Made by a program: the position numbers and the translations under genes
Shown here: in pieces, positions 55,996 through 64,000 of the stretch
Layout of the letters: each line of letters begins with the position of its first letter
How positions within the stretch are numbered: the stretch's first letter is position 1
Assembly (NCBI GenBank): GCA_020631215.1
Contig: JAHDHS010000002.1
Coordinates: 62,001-126,000 of the forward strand
Length of the DNA stretch: 64,000 bases
Source of the DNA: Hellea sp.
Lineage (GTDB): Bacteria > Pseudomonadota > Alphaproteobacteria > Caulobacterales > Maricaulaceae
Direction of reading: 5' to 3'
The notes under the pieces: model-generated
Told to the model about the DNA's origin: nothing
The model's database searches: none
Seen by the model: only the letters and a program-made list of their open reading frames with translations

Positions 55996-56409
55996 TTATT
56001 TTTTCTTTTTGGCTTCGCCTTTTTTGCGCGCGGCGACGATGCCGCGGCCTGTTGTGCGCTCTGCGATACGGGCGGATTTACCGCGGCGATCACGCAGGTA
56101 GTAAAGCTTGGCGCGGCGGACTTTACCGCGGCGCTTGACTTCGATCTCTTCCACCAGAGGCGAGTAAAGCGGGAAGACGCGCTCAACGCCTTCACCATAG
56201 CTGATTTTGCGAACGGTGAAGCTCTCTGCCAGACCTTTGCCGGAACGGGCGATGCAAACACCTTCAAAGGCTTGCAGACGTGTGCGCGTGCCTTCGGTAA
56301 TGCGTACCTGTACGACCAGCGTGTCACCGGCTGAGAAGTCGGGGATGGTTTTGCCGGATTCCAGAAGGCGGGCTTCTTCGGCTTTGTTTAGTTTTTCAAT
56401 CACATTCAT
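55996..56409 (-). CDS. rplS: 50S ribosomal protein L19
   Basis: A ribosomal protein of 137 residues with L19 motifs [18 protein letters not shown] and [31 protein letters not shown] and [16 protein letters not shown] basic tail ([11 protein letters not shown]) is an alphaproteobacterial trait. The start at 56409 has AAGGAGA about six bases upstream. It overlaps the trmD end by 14 bases. Confidence 0.97.
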   Translation of the reverse strand: MNVIEKLNKAEEARLLESGKTIPDFSAGDTLVVQVRITEGTRTRLQAFEGVCIARSGKGLAESFTVRKISYGEGVERVFPLYSPLVEEIEVKRRGKVRRAKLYYLRDRRGKSARIAERTTGRGIVAARKKGEAKKKK

Positions 56410-57121
56410 GATCGTCTCCTTTGTCAAAGGCGGCCCATAAATCAGCTCGGCGCGCCTTGGTCATCTTAATCTGTTCTTCGCGCCGCCATTTGGCGATCTT
56501 TCCGTGATCGCCTGATAACAACACCTCCGGGATGGCCCGGCCTTCAAACTCTCTCGGCTTGGTATAGAGCGGATACTCCAGCAAGCCGTCTTCAAAACTC
56601 TCTTCCGTGGCGCTCTCCGCATCCCCTAAAACCCCGGGGAGCAAACGCACGCAAGCCTCTATTAAGACCTGCGCGGCCACCTCACCGCCGGCCAAGACAT
56701 AATCGCCAATGGAGATCTCTTCCATCTGGCGGGCGTCTATGACCCGCTGGTCGAGCCCCTCAAACCGTCCGCAAAACACAATAAGACCCGGGCCCTTGGA
56801 AAGCGCTCTAACGCGGGTCTGCGTGAGCGGCTTGCCCCGGGGGGTCAGATAGATCAGCGGTCGACTCTGTTGAGCCACGCTATCGATGGCTTTTGCGGCA
56901 ATATCGGGCTTGATTACCATGCCCGGGCCGCCGCCCGCGGGCGGGCTATCGACAGTGCGGTGCCTATTAACGGAAAAATCGCGTATGTCCACTGTTTCTA
57001 GCTGCCAAATGCCGCTTTTTTCGGAGCCGCCAATAATGGACGCGCCGAGCGCCCCCGGAAAGGCCTCCGGAAAGAGGGTCAGGACGGTGGCAGCCCAAGG
57101 TTTTTGTGGGTTTTTAGTCAT
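56396..57121 (-). CDS. trmD: tRNA (guanine37-N1)-methyltransferase
   Basis: A SPOUT-class enzyme of 241 residues that methylates G37 of tRNAs to prevent frameshifting. [29 protein letters not shown] and the knot [30 protein letters not shown] are the TrmD motifs. It is followed by rplS as usual. The customary upstream rpsP and rimM are absent; an OpgB-like gene takes their place, 47 bases upstream. Confidence 0.97.
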   Translation of the reverse strand: MTKNPQKPWAATVLTLFPEAFPGALGASIIGGSEKSGIWQLETVDIRDFSVNRHRTVDSPPAGGGPGMVIKPDIAAKAIDSVAQQSRPLIYLTPRGKPLTQTRVRALSKGPGLIVFCGRFEGLDQRVIDARQMEEISIGDYVLAGGEVAAQVLIEACVRLLPGVLGDAESATEESFEDGLLEYPLYTKPREFEGRAIPEVLLSGDHGKIAKWRREEQIKMTKARRADLWAAFDKGDDHECD

Positions 57122-57168
57122 ACGGCGCGCCTTTAGGCGGTTTTTGCGGCCGCGTCACGCAAATAGAC

Positions 57169-58740
57169 TCACTCAATATTCCATAATTGCCGGCGCAGGG
57201 CTTTGTCGGATCTGATCGCTAAATCGAGGGTGTTCTGGCCATATTGGGTCAGCAATGTGTCTGAATCGCTGAGTAAAGAGACGCCCAGCCCGGCGGAATG
57301 ATTGGTGGAAGGCAGCCCTATGGCGTCCAAGATTGTTGGATAGAGGTCCATCATAGAGCCGGTTATGTCTTTTTCTCCGGGCTGGATATCCAGGTCAATG
57401 ATCAGCACAAAATTCTCGCGGTCCCTTTGGGTCAATAGATCATATTGCGTGTTCTTCATGGCCAAATGATCGCTCAGGATCACGACGGTCGTGTTTTCCA
57501 GCAGGCCCTCGGACTGGGCTTTGATGATGAATGTCTGTGTTAGGGCGGCGGTGCAAGAGATGGAGAGAAGCAGCCGGTCCATCGTCTCTGAATTCTCGAT
57601 CAATTCATCACAGGACGGAGCAGGGTAGCCTGCCGGGGAATGCCCGCCCAGCGTCAGAATTGAGAAAAGGTAGGGGGCGTCCTGGCTGTTAAGCCGTTTG
57701 AGTTCTGTGAGTGCCAAATCAAATAGATAATCGTCATGAATGCCCCATTCGGACATCTGCGATTCATGTTCGATTGGGATATCTTGCATTCCAATGGTGG
57801 TGTCATATCCATGAGTTTTAAGAAACCTGCCCTTCGCAGCAAAGTTCAGATCGGCCCCGCCCAGATAGCTTGTCTGGTACCCCCGCGATGAAAGTTCGGT
57901 GCCCAGGCATTTGGCATCCGGTAAAAAGCTATCGATATTTTTTAGCCGGTTTTTCATGACCAGCCCATAACCAAGCAGTGGAATACCGCACTGGCTGGCG
58001 ACCATCCCGGCAATCGTCCAGCCTGTGTCTTGGATTTGATCGACGCCGTTAAGCCTAAGCCCCTGTTCCGAGAGTTCCAGTAGATCACTAAAAGTATCGC
58101 CAAACACCGGGTCGTCATAGGTGGCCTCCATGCTTTCCAGATAGATCAAAAGCAGGTTCTTGGATTTTTCCTCAGAGACGATCACAGGCGGTTCATATAT
58201 TTCAACTAAAGGAACTTTCCCGTTTTTCGTGATCAAGACTCTATCAAAGAGATGCATAGACACAGGGTTTACAAGCAGCAAAGGTAGTGCGATGAGACGG
58301 TCTATCCACTTAATTCGCTGATCACGTCGGGCCAGATAACTAACGGTCAAGATTAGTATGGCAGCGGTTATCAGGAATAGAATAAACTCAGCAATGTCAT
58401 CCCCAACGCCATCGTAATCCAAACCATGCTGGATATGAAAAATAACGGCACTGACATCAAATTGCCCGAATAACCTTATATTCGCGGCCCAGATAGCCAG
58501 CAATATCACGGGAATTGTCAACCAAGGTAAGTATTTACGCCCCATAGCTTTTGGGTCTTTGTTCAAACCTAATTTGAATAGAACCGCTATGGCCAAAAAC
58601 ATGACAGCTATAACGATCGCTTTGGCCTCACCCCCTTGAACTGCGGTTCGCCCCAAATGCACGGAGGCGATGAGGCACAGCAACAGGGCGCCAACCCACT
58701 TAATATATTTCAAACGGTCTGTTGAGGTTTGTGAGGGCAT
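57169..58740 (-). CDS. OpgB/LTA-synthase-like phosphoglycerol transferase
   Basis: A 523-residue membrane enzyme of the sulfatase fold. Four hydrophobic segments lie in about 1-160. The outer catalytic domain has the metal Glu in IYLESMEAT (Glu202), the nucleophile Thr242 in DTGWTIAGMVASQCG, and SDHLAM near the end. DTGWTIAGMVASQC is close to OpgB, which moves phosphoglycerol from phosphatidylglycerol onto periplasmic glucans. The actual acceptor here is not known. It is divergent from the I78 lipoprotein gene. Confidence 0.87.
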   Translation of the reverse strand: MPSQTSTDRLKYIKWVGALLLCLIASVHLGRTAVQGGEAKAIVIAVMFLAIAVLFKLGLNKDPKAMGRKYLPWLTIPVILLAIWAANIRLFGQFDVSAVIFHIQHGLDYDGVGDDIAEFILFLITAAILILTVSYLARRDQRIKWIDRLIALPLLLVNPVSMHLFDRVLITKNGKVPLVEIYEPPVIVSEEKSKNLLLIYLESMEATYDDPVFGDTFSDLLELSEQGLRLNGVDQIQDTGWTIAGMVASQCGIPLLGYGLVMKNRLKNIDSFLPDAKCLGTELSSRGYQTSYLGGADLNFAAKGRFLKTHGYDTTIGMQDIPIEHESQMSEWGIHDDYLFDLALTELKRLNSQDAPYLFSILTLGGHSPAGYPAPSCDELIENSETMDRLLLSISCTAALTQTFIIKAQSEGLLENTTVVILSDHLAMKNTQYDLLTQRDRENFVLIIDLDIQPGEKDITGSMMDLYPTILDAIGLPSTNHSAGLGVSLLSDSDTLLTQYGQNTLDLAIRSDKALRRQLWNIE

Positions 58741-58754
58741 AATGAGCGGCTCAC

Positions 58755-58772
58755 TATCTTAAGCTTAAGATA
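58755..58772. promoter_or_regulatory. Perfect 18-bp palindrome in a divergent promoter region
   Basis: TATCTTAAGCTTAAGATA is a perfect inverted repeat with no spacer, 15 bases upstream of the OpgB-like gene and 31 bases upstream of the I78 lipoprotein gene. It is a likely operator for a dimeric regulator, none of which is seen nearby. Confidence 0.5.
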
Positions 58773-58803
58773 TGGTAAAGGCTTTAAGTCCATCATAACG
58801 CTC

Positions 58804-59280
58804 ATGATTCGATGTTTTGCATTTTTGGGTTCAATCATGCTCCTGTCCGCCTGCTCCTTGGGCGGGCCCGGGACATATTATCCGGAATACCGCCCAGCGC
58901 CGGGGCAGGGGCAATATGTGCGGCCTGTCTGGCTCGCGCCGCAGCCCACGCCCATGATCCCGCCGGTAGATGCCTGTAATTCGCAAACCTATGCCGGACT
59001 GCTGGGACAGCATGAAGGCGCGATTTTCATACCGGGACTGCCGGGCCGTAAGCGGGTCTTGAAACCGGCTTTTACGGAAGGGTTTGATTATGAACCAACT
59101 AGTTCATTATATGACAATCCCCCAGTTCTGGAGGTGCGGGATTATCTACCCTCACAAGTGCTTTACGCCCCGGCCATCACCACAGTCTCAGACCGCATTA
59201 ATTTAGGGCCTTATGAGGAAGACCGCCTGACGATAGAGTTGAACCAAGAGGGCTATGTGCAGGAAATTCGCTGCGGTTGA
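58804..59280 (+). CDS. I78-family peptidase inhibitor-like lipoprotein
   Basis: A 158-residue lipoprotein with a signal ending in LSAC (Cys17). A Pro/Tyr-rich linker follows. The C-terminal 100 residues match the I78 inhibitor pattern (DACNSQTYAGLLGQHEG, PGRKRVLKP and EDRLTIELNQEGYVQEIRCG, with one Cys at each end). I78 members inhibit serine proteases. An insertion before DRLTIEL is longer than in typical members. It ends one base before a convergent gene. Confidence 0.78.
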   Translation: MIRCFAFLGSIMLLSACSLGGPGTYYPEYRPAPGQGQYVRPVWLAPQPTPMIPPVDACNSQTYAGLLGQHEGAIFIPGLPGRKRVLKPAFTEGFDYEPTSSLYDNPPVLEVRDYLPSQVLYAPAITTVSDRINLGPYEEDRLTIELNQEGYVQEIRCG

Positions 59281-59281
59281 T

Positions 59282-60070
59282 TTAACCCGCCTGATATCTG
59301 GGCCCCCACCCCGATTTAGGAAGATGCAGAGCAGGCGGCGGTGATGATCCCAGAACCTGCAAAAGCTTGATGTCCTCCTGATAGGCCGAGAGTTGTCGGT
59401 AAGCCTGCCTTATTTTCCGCCGAAAGCCGGGCTGCATCAAAGTGCCGTAAGTGGCGATAACCTGTTCCATGCTCTGTCTTTGTACCATCAAGCTGAGGCT
59501 AGTCGCGAAGCACAATGTGTTTTCAATAATCCGGAAAGACACGCGTCGAAAATCCGTGGCGGTCGTCATCATGTCTGAAATGTCAACGACAAGATTAGCC
59601 AAAGAGAACCCAACGCCGGAATAGACACCGGAGATCAGGACGACCATATTTTGCATCAAAGGGGTTAATCCGGCTTCAGGTTGAAAGGCCCGGCTTCGGA
59701 TATCTGCGAGTTGCAACAAGACAGCGGATGGGAAGTAGCCAGCCTCACTGCAGCGGTCTGGGTCATAGACCAAATAATCATGCGATGCGCCTGCGAGCTC
59801 CAGCTCTCTGGCGTGATCAATCGGAACAAGCTGCAGGCCCAGCCCCGACATGTGGCTGGCTTCTTTCATCGTGATGAAGCTGTCTTCGGCCCAAAGATAT
59901 CTGCTTCGCGTGTCCATCGGACCAAATTTTAAATCAGAGAGTTGCGGTGATTTGTGAAGCGGGGAGGGCACGGCTGGGCGAATAGGCAAACCATATTGCT
60001 TTATAAGCCAAGCAAAAGTTTCGAATTGTAATAAAGCATCATCTTCGCGAATAAGTCGTGTGTTAAGCAT
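59282..60070 (-). CDS. Hypothetical protein of 262 residues
   Basis: No family was recognised. The N-terminal half includes RSRYLWAEDSFITMKEASHM and HDYLVYDPDRCSEAGYFPSA. The middle has a hydrophobic stretch MVVLISGVYSGVGFSLANLV that could be a buried or membrane helix, and the C-terminal third is helical and basic. It is soluble-looking overall, with no signal peptide. It lies between the I78 lipoprotein gene and the ABC-F gene, 63 bases downstream of the latter on the same strand. Confidence 0.7.
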   Translation of the reverse strand: MLNTRLIREDDALLQFETFAWLIKQYGLPIRPAVPSPLHKSPQLSDLKFGPMDTRSRYLWAEDSFITMKEASHMSGLGLQLVPIDHARELELAGASHDYLVYDPDRCSEAGYFPSAVLLQLADIRSRAFQPEAGLTPLMQNMVVLISGVYSGVGFSLANLVVDISDMMTTATDFRRVSFRIIENTLCFATSLSLMVQRQSMEQVIATYGTLMQPGFRRKIRQAYRQLSAYQEDIKLLQVLGSSPPPALHLPKSGWGPRYQAG

Positions 60071-60133
60071 GGCCGGCGTCCCGTTAGTTGGCGCGCCTGC
60101 CAGCCATTAAACGCGTTGATTTTACCCCCGTAG

Positions 60134-62038
60134 CTAATCGCGATCCTCATCGATTCCCATGGCCTCTCGCGTGCGTTCATATTCCTCAAGCGCGGCGAGC
60201 CAGTCGACCTCTAAGCTCTCAATTAGCTTCTCAATCTTTACCCTGATTTGGCCTAATCTTACAGCTTCTTCGGGATTTTTGGTAAACAGGTTCTCTACGG
60301 ATAATTGCTTGTCGACATCTTCCAGGGCTGTCTGGGCCTCATCAACCTTACGCTCAAATTCATCAACTTTCTTCTTGAAAGGCGCAATGGCTTTCTGGAG
60401 TTTGGCCCGCTCCTGGCGGGATTTTTTACGGGAGTTCGTATCCTTATTATCCTGCTTTTTATCACCTTTGTCTTTTTCAAGTTGCAGCTTGCGGTAATCC
60501 TCAAGCGACCCTTCATAAGGCGCGACTGTGCCCCCATTGACCAGCCAGAGACGGTCCACAACGGCTTCGAGCAGGTTCCGGTCATGCGAAATAATCAGCA
60601 CCGCACCTTCATAGTCATTGAGAGACTTAATCAGCTCCGCCCGGCTGTCGATGTCTAAATGGTTGGCGGGCTCATCGAGCACAAGCAGATGTGGTTTGTG
60701 AAAGCCGACCAATGAAAATAGCAACCGGGCTTTCTCACCGCCTGATAAATCACCGGCAGGCGTTTCAGCATTTTTGACGCCCAGACCAAAACTGGCGAGC
60801 CGCGCGCGGCGCTGCGCTTCGGTGGCGTCCGGCATAAGATCGACGATATGGTCATAAGCGGAGGCTGCCGGATTAAGGGCATCAATTTCATGCTGAGCGA
60901 AATAGCCAATGCGTAATTTTTTGTGCCGCCGGATAAAGCCATTTTCATTTTGCGGGGAAAGCTCCCCCATAACGGCTTTGGCGAAGGTAGATTTGCCTTC
61001 CCCGTTCTTACCCAACAAACCAATCCGGTCATCATTATCAATCCGCTGATCGAGCTTTCGCAAAACAGTGAGATCGCCATAACCAAGCTGGACATCATCA
61101 AAGCGAATAATGGGCGGGGAGAGCGGACGCTCCGGGCCGTCCAGTCGCAATGGCGCGATCGGGTCGCTGACAATTGTGGCGACGGGCTGCATTTTTTCAA
61201 GCCGTTTGACCCGGCTCTGCGCCTGTTTGGCTTTAGACGCTTTGGCCTTAAACCGGGTGACAAAGGCTTCCAGACGGCGGCGCTCATCTTCCTGCTTGGC
61301 CATGAGGGCCATATTCAGGCGGTTCTGCTCGGCCAGTTGCCGTTCGAAATTGTCATAGCCGCCCGTATAAGAAAACAGCTTGCCCTCTCGAAGGTGTGCA
61401 ATATGAGTCACAGCATTGTTGAGAAAATCCCGGTCATGGGAAATGATCAATGCTGTGCCGGGATATTTACGGATATGGTTCTCCAGCCAGACGGCCCCTT
61501 CGACATCCAGATAGTTGGTCGGCTCGTCCAGCAAGAGCATATCCGGCTGCGCAAATAGCATCGCGGCGAGGGCAACGCGCATGCGCCAGCCACCCGAAAA
61601 ATCCTGGCAGGGCTTTTGTTGATCTTCGGCATCAAAACCGAGGCCGGATAGGATAGAGGCCGCGCGCGCCTCTGCGGAATAGGCTTGGATATCCCCCAGT
61701 CTTGTATGGATCGCGGCGATCCGGTTGGGGTCTGTGGCGGTTTCAGACTCGGCTAAAAGGGCCGTGCGTTCTTTGTCTGCTACTAAGACCGTATGCAGCA
61801 GGCTTTCCGGGCCGCTGGGAACCTCTTGGTCGACGGCCCCCAAACGCATATTTTTTCGAAGCGATATGTCTCCGTCATCCGGGCTGATTTCGCCTTTGAT
61901 CAAGCGAAACAGTGTTGATTTTCCAGTCCCGTTTCGTCCAACCAAGCCGACCTTATGGCCTTCATTGATCGCCAATGTGGCCTGGGTAAAGAGCGGACGC
62001 CCTTCGATCCGAAATGTCAGGTCGTTAATATGCAGCAT
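60134..62038 (-). CDS. ABC-F family ATPase (translation factor type)
   Basis: A soluble twin-ABC protein of 634 residues. The Walker A motifs are GLVGRNGTGKST and GLLGKNGEGKST. The signatures are DFSGGWRMRVALAAM and DLSGGEKARLLFSL. The Walker B motifs are LLLDEPTNYLDVE and LVLDEPANHLDID. The arm linker between the domains is rich in Lys/Arg, and the C terminus is a charged coiled coil. ABC-F proteins act on stalled or antibiotic-blocked ribosomes; this is of the YheS/Uup-like group. It has no membrane domain. Confidence 0.95.
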   Translation of the reverse strand: MLHINDLTFRIEGRPLFTQATLAINEGHKVGLVGRNGTGKSTLFRLIKGEISPDDGDISLRKNMRLGAVDQEVPSGPESLLHTVLVADKERTALLAESETATDPNRIAAIHTRLGDIQAYSAEARAASILSGLGFDAEDQQKPCQDFSGGWRMRVALAAMLFAQPDMLLLDEPTNYLDVEGAVWLENHIRKYPGTALIISHDRDFLNNAVTHIAHLREGKLFSYTGGYDNFERQLAEQNRLNMALMAKQEDERRRLEAFVTRFKAKASKAKQAQSRVKRLEKMQPVATIVSDPIAPLRLDGPERPLSPPIIRFDDVQLGYGDLTVLRKLDQRIDNDDRIGLLGKNGEGKSTFAKAVMGELSPQNENGFIRRHKKLRIGYFAQHEIDALNPAASAYDHIVDLMPDATEAQRRARLASFGLGVKNAETPAGDLSGGEKARLLFSLVGFHKPHLLVLDEPANHLDIDSRAELIKSLNDYEGAVLIISHDRNLLEAVVDRLWLVNGGTVAPYEGSLEDYRKLQLEKDKGDKKQDNKDTNSRKKSRQERAKLQKAIAPFKKKVDEFERKVDEAQTALEDVDKQLSVENLFTKNPEEAVRLGQIRVKIEKLIESLEVDWLAALEEYERTREAMGIDEDRD

Positions 62039-62128
62039 GGCGGGTGACTATCACCACTTTACATCTTGTCAAACCATCGTTATCGGGTGCGCAAATTTGA
62101 TCACAGATGCCAATCACAGGAGCATTCC

Positions 62129-62551
62129 ATGGCCGTTCAACGTACATTCTCAATCATCAAGCCTGACGCGACGAAGCGGAACATCACGGGCAAGGTCAAT
62201 GCCAAGATCGAAGAAGCCGGTCTACGTATTGTTGCGCAAAAGCGTTTGCAACTGACCAAAGACCAAGCCGCCGGCTTTTATGCCGTTCACAAAGAGCGCC
62301 CGTTCTATAATGATCTGGTCGCTTTCATGATGTCAGGCCCAGTCGTCGTGCAGGTTCTGGAAGGTGAAAACGCCATTGCCAAATATCGTGAAGTTATGGG
62401 CGCGACAAATCCGGCCGAAGCTGCGCCGGGCACGATCCGCGCTGAATTCGCGGAAAGCATTGATGCGAACACGGTCCATGGGTCAGACGCGCCTGAAACA
62501 GCCGCCGAAGAAATTCCTTTCTTCTTCTCTGATGATGAGATTGTTGGCTAA
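62129..62551 (+). CDS. ndk: Nucleoside diphosphate kinase
   Basis: A 140-residue kinase that balances NTP pools. The N terminus [14 protein letters not shown] and the active-site His117 in [12 protein letters not shown] are diagnostic. The start at 62129 has AGGAG six bases before it; an in-frame codon at 62066 is too far upstream. A terminator follows. Confidence 0.97.
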   Translation: MAVQRTFSIIKPDATKRNITGKVNAKIEEAGLRIVAQKRLQLTKDQAAGFYAVHKERPFYNDLVAFMMSGPVVVQVLEGENAIAKYREVMGATNPAEAAPGTIRAEFAESIDANTVHGSDAPETAAEEIPFFFSDDEIVG

Positions 62552-62576
62552 GCCGATTGCATAACCACACAAAAAG

Positions 62577-62606
62577 AAGGCCGGTGCTGCGAAGCGCCGG
62601 CCTTTT
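62577..62606. terminator. Terminator between ndk and the TadG-like gene
   Basis: A 12-bp stem with one G-T pair (62577-62588 with 62593-62604), GCGA loop and short T run, 25 bases after ndk. An A run on the far side suits the convergent gene. Confidence 0.88.
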
Positions 62607-62627
62607 AAGTTGGTCTGTCGGAGTAAA

Positions 62628-63995
62628 TTATGATTTGATACGGATCAGCTCTTCGACGATCGCATTTTGGATGCTGTCAAAGGCGGATTTTAATTTTTCG
62701 GCGTTCTCCGCCTTGATGAAATTATCCTCTTCAGATGCGCATGATCGCAACAGGCTATAGGCCGTCTGGCTCATGCCATGGGTAACATATTTCGCCACAT
62801 CATCCCCGTTTCCAGTGTAGTTATTCTCATTATAAGCGCCGACTTCAAGCGCATAGCCGATCGTGAAAATCTGCACGCCATCATCCTTCATTTCCTGACA
62901 TTTTTCGATCGTGACGCGATCAGTGTCCAGTTGTAACGTGCCTTCGATGAAATCGCTATATGGCTGCCGGGCGTAATACCACCGGCCATTTATTTGTCCG
63001 TACCAGTAGCCGGTATTGCCTGGAATGACCTCGTAATTCCCCGCTGTGTTTTGTCCGTCCGTCATGAAGATAACGAATTTCAGCGGTTCCTTATGATCTT
63101 CATTATGGGCATTTGCCTCTGACTCGTGATAGGCATCTTCATCTTCCAGCCAGTCACGTGCAAGCGCCATGGGGGGATTCGAATTTGTTGCGCCGCCCGG
63201 CGCCATGTCATTTATTTTGCTTTGCAGCACATACCCCCATGACATTTCCTGCTGGCCGGAGGATATGACTTCCGAATTATAGGGGATCATTCCCATCCGG
63301 ACTGTTCTTCGGCTGCTATCATCCTCATTACCTAGGCGGTTGTTCAATTGATTTTTGAAGGACGTGACAGAGCTCCGTAATCCTTCGATACGGGGGATAG
63401 CATCAGCAGGAGAGTCGCCATACCAATTGCCGTTTTCATCCTGATATGGATCGTCTGCCAGTTTATCATCCCAGGACATGGAACCGGAATTATCCAGGAC
63501 CAGCGTGATTGAGGCAGGGAATTTCTCATCAACCTGCAAATATGAGACTGTGGACTGAACTCTGAAGGGCAGGCGTTGGCGGCCCGTCACCTGCATGAAG
63601 GTCGGGATGGTAGCGCCCTCTACTGTGACGATGGCTTCTTTATTGGTGTCATCATAATTGAAAGTGACCCGAACATTTTCAGCACCGCCTTCGACCCAAC
63701 CTTTGTAATCATGGCCAAGTTCGGCGGCAGTATAAGTGTGGCCATCCATATATCCTTCATCACTATTTTCCGGCAGGCGGTCGTGATTTTTCACGAAAAT
63801 TGCGGCATGAAGGGCGGCCGTGTCAGCGACGCTTTGGGATCGCTTGTATGAATTGTTCAGAGTGTAATAATCAACTGAAGCCCCGAGCGCGATGACAAGG
63901 GTCATGACAGACACGCCAAAAATCATGGCCATATTCCCGGACGTATCGGAGCAATAGTGCGAAAATAGTGATTTTAAACTTTGCCTCACGCGCAT
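62628..63995 (-). CDS. TadG-like pilus-associated protein with von Willebrand A domain
   Basis: A 455-residue protein. The N terminus has the Tad-type pilin-like hydrophobic helix (GNMAMIFGVSVMTLVIALGA, residues 20-39) after a short basic part. A vWA domain follows with the MIDAS motif VLDNSGSMSW at 166-175 and FVIFMTDGQN. Such proteins accompany Flp/Tad pili and other cell-surface adhesion systems. The start ATG lies five bases from the window end, so its ribosome site and any Tad neighbours are unseen. Confidence 0.88.
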   Translation of the reverse strand: MRVRQSLKSLFSHYCSDTSGNMAMIFGVSVMTLVIALGASVDYYTLNNSYKRSQSVADTAALHAAIFVKNHDRLPENSDEGYMDGHTYTAAELGHDYKGWVEGGAENVRVTFNYDDTNKEAIVTVEGATIPTFMQVTGRQRLPFRVQSTVSYLQVDEKFPASITLVLDNSGSMSWDDKLADDPYQDENGNWYGDSPADAIPRIEGLRSSVTSFKNQLNNRLGNEDDSSRRTVRMGMIPYNSEVISSGQQEMSWGYVLQSKINDMAPGGATNSNPPMALARDWLEDEDAYHESEANAHNEDHKEPLKFVIFMTDGQNTAGNYEVIPGNTGYWYGQINGRWYYARQPYSDFIEGTLQLDTDRVTIEKCQEMKDDGVQIFTIGYALEVGAYNENNYTGNGDDVAKYVTHGMSQTAYSLLRSCASEEDNFIKAENAEKLKSAFDSIQNAIVEELIRIKS

Positions 63996-64000
63996 AGTTA

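Overview
The window looks like the chromosome of a marine, dimorphic alphaproteobacterium of the Caulobacterales/Maricaulales (Hyphomonadaceae-like) type. The evidence is a divK-pleD pair followed by rpmG, a plsY-dprA-topA-rnr block, alphaproteobacterial direct-repeat SOS boxes (GTTC-N7-GTTC), a DinB with an N-terminal zinc finger, a Lys-rich TopA tail and a cytosolic NAD-dependent formate dehydrogenase. Overall base composition is moderate, roughly half GC by eye. No rRNA, tRNA, CRISPR array, phage or insertion sequence was recognised.

Region 1 (1-4569) holds the 3' part of a TonB-dependent receptor, a perfect terminator, and a TPR-sulfotransferase protein. Region 2 (4578-28389) is a large catabolic locus for N-methylated compounds (betaines, dimethylglycine, sarcosine). 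A tightly packed plus-strand run holds an Ldh-type oxidoreductase, an aldehyde dehydrogenase, a dipeptidase-like protein that has lost metal ligands, an unrecognised 570-residue protein, a DUF3726-like protein, MobA, a dimethylglycine-dehydrogenase-type enzyme and heterotetrameric sarcosine oxidase (soxBDAG). It meets a minus-strand pair (FAD oxidoreductase plus DmdA/GcvT-like protein), then come a LysR regulator, a Rieske monooxygenase and the formate dehydrogenase fdsGBA. The inferred logic is stepwise N-demethylation, capture of the methyl groups on tetrahydrofolate or as formaldehyde, and final oxidation of formate to CO2 with NADH gain; MobA would support the molybdenum cofactor.

Region 3 (28390-36560) begins with a 660-bp gene-free stretch that could form a closed structured RNA. 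It continues with a radical SAM gene behind a consensus SOS box, a cold-shock gene, small membrane and accessory genes, dinB with its own SOS box, and divK-pleD. Region 4 (36587-44478) is housekeeping: rpmG, a Nudix hydrolase, rnr, topA, dprA and plsY.

Region 5 (44510-52272) is a second accessory metabolic locus: a GMC oxidoreductase, two tandem Lrp/AsnC regulators, an FAD-binding flavoprotein, an SDR, an MFS transporter and a dienelactone-hydrolase-like lipoprotein. Both divergent promoter regions carry the same short motifs. Region 6 (52273-55980) has palindromic intergenic repeats, a hypothetical gene and a Ca-binding RTX-type protein whose first half is clearly more AT-rich than its second half. 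Region 7 (55996-63995) holds rplS-trmD, an OpgB-like sulfatase-fold enzyme, an I78-type inhibitor lipoprotein, an unknown gene, an ABC-F ATPase, ndk, and a TadG-like pilus-associated von Willebrand protein ending just inside the window.
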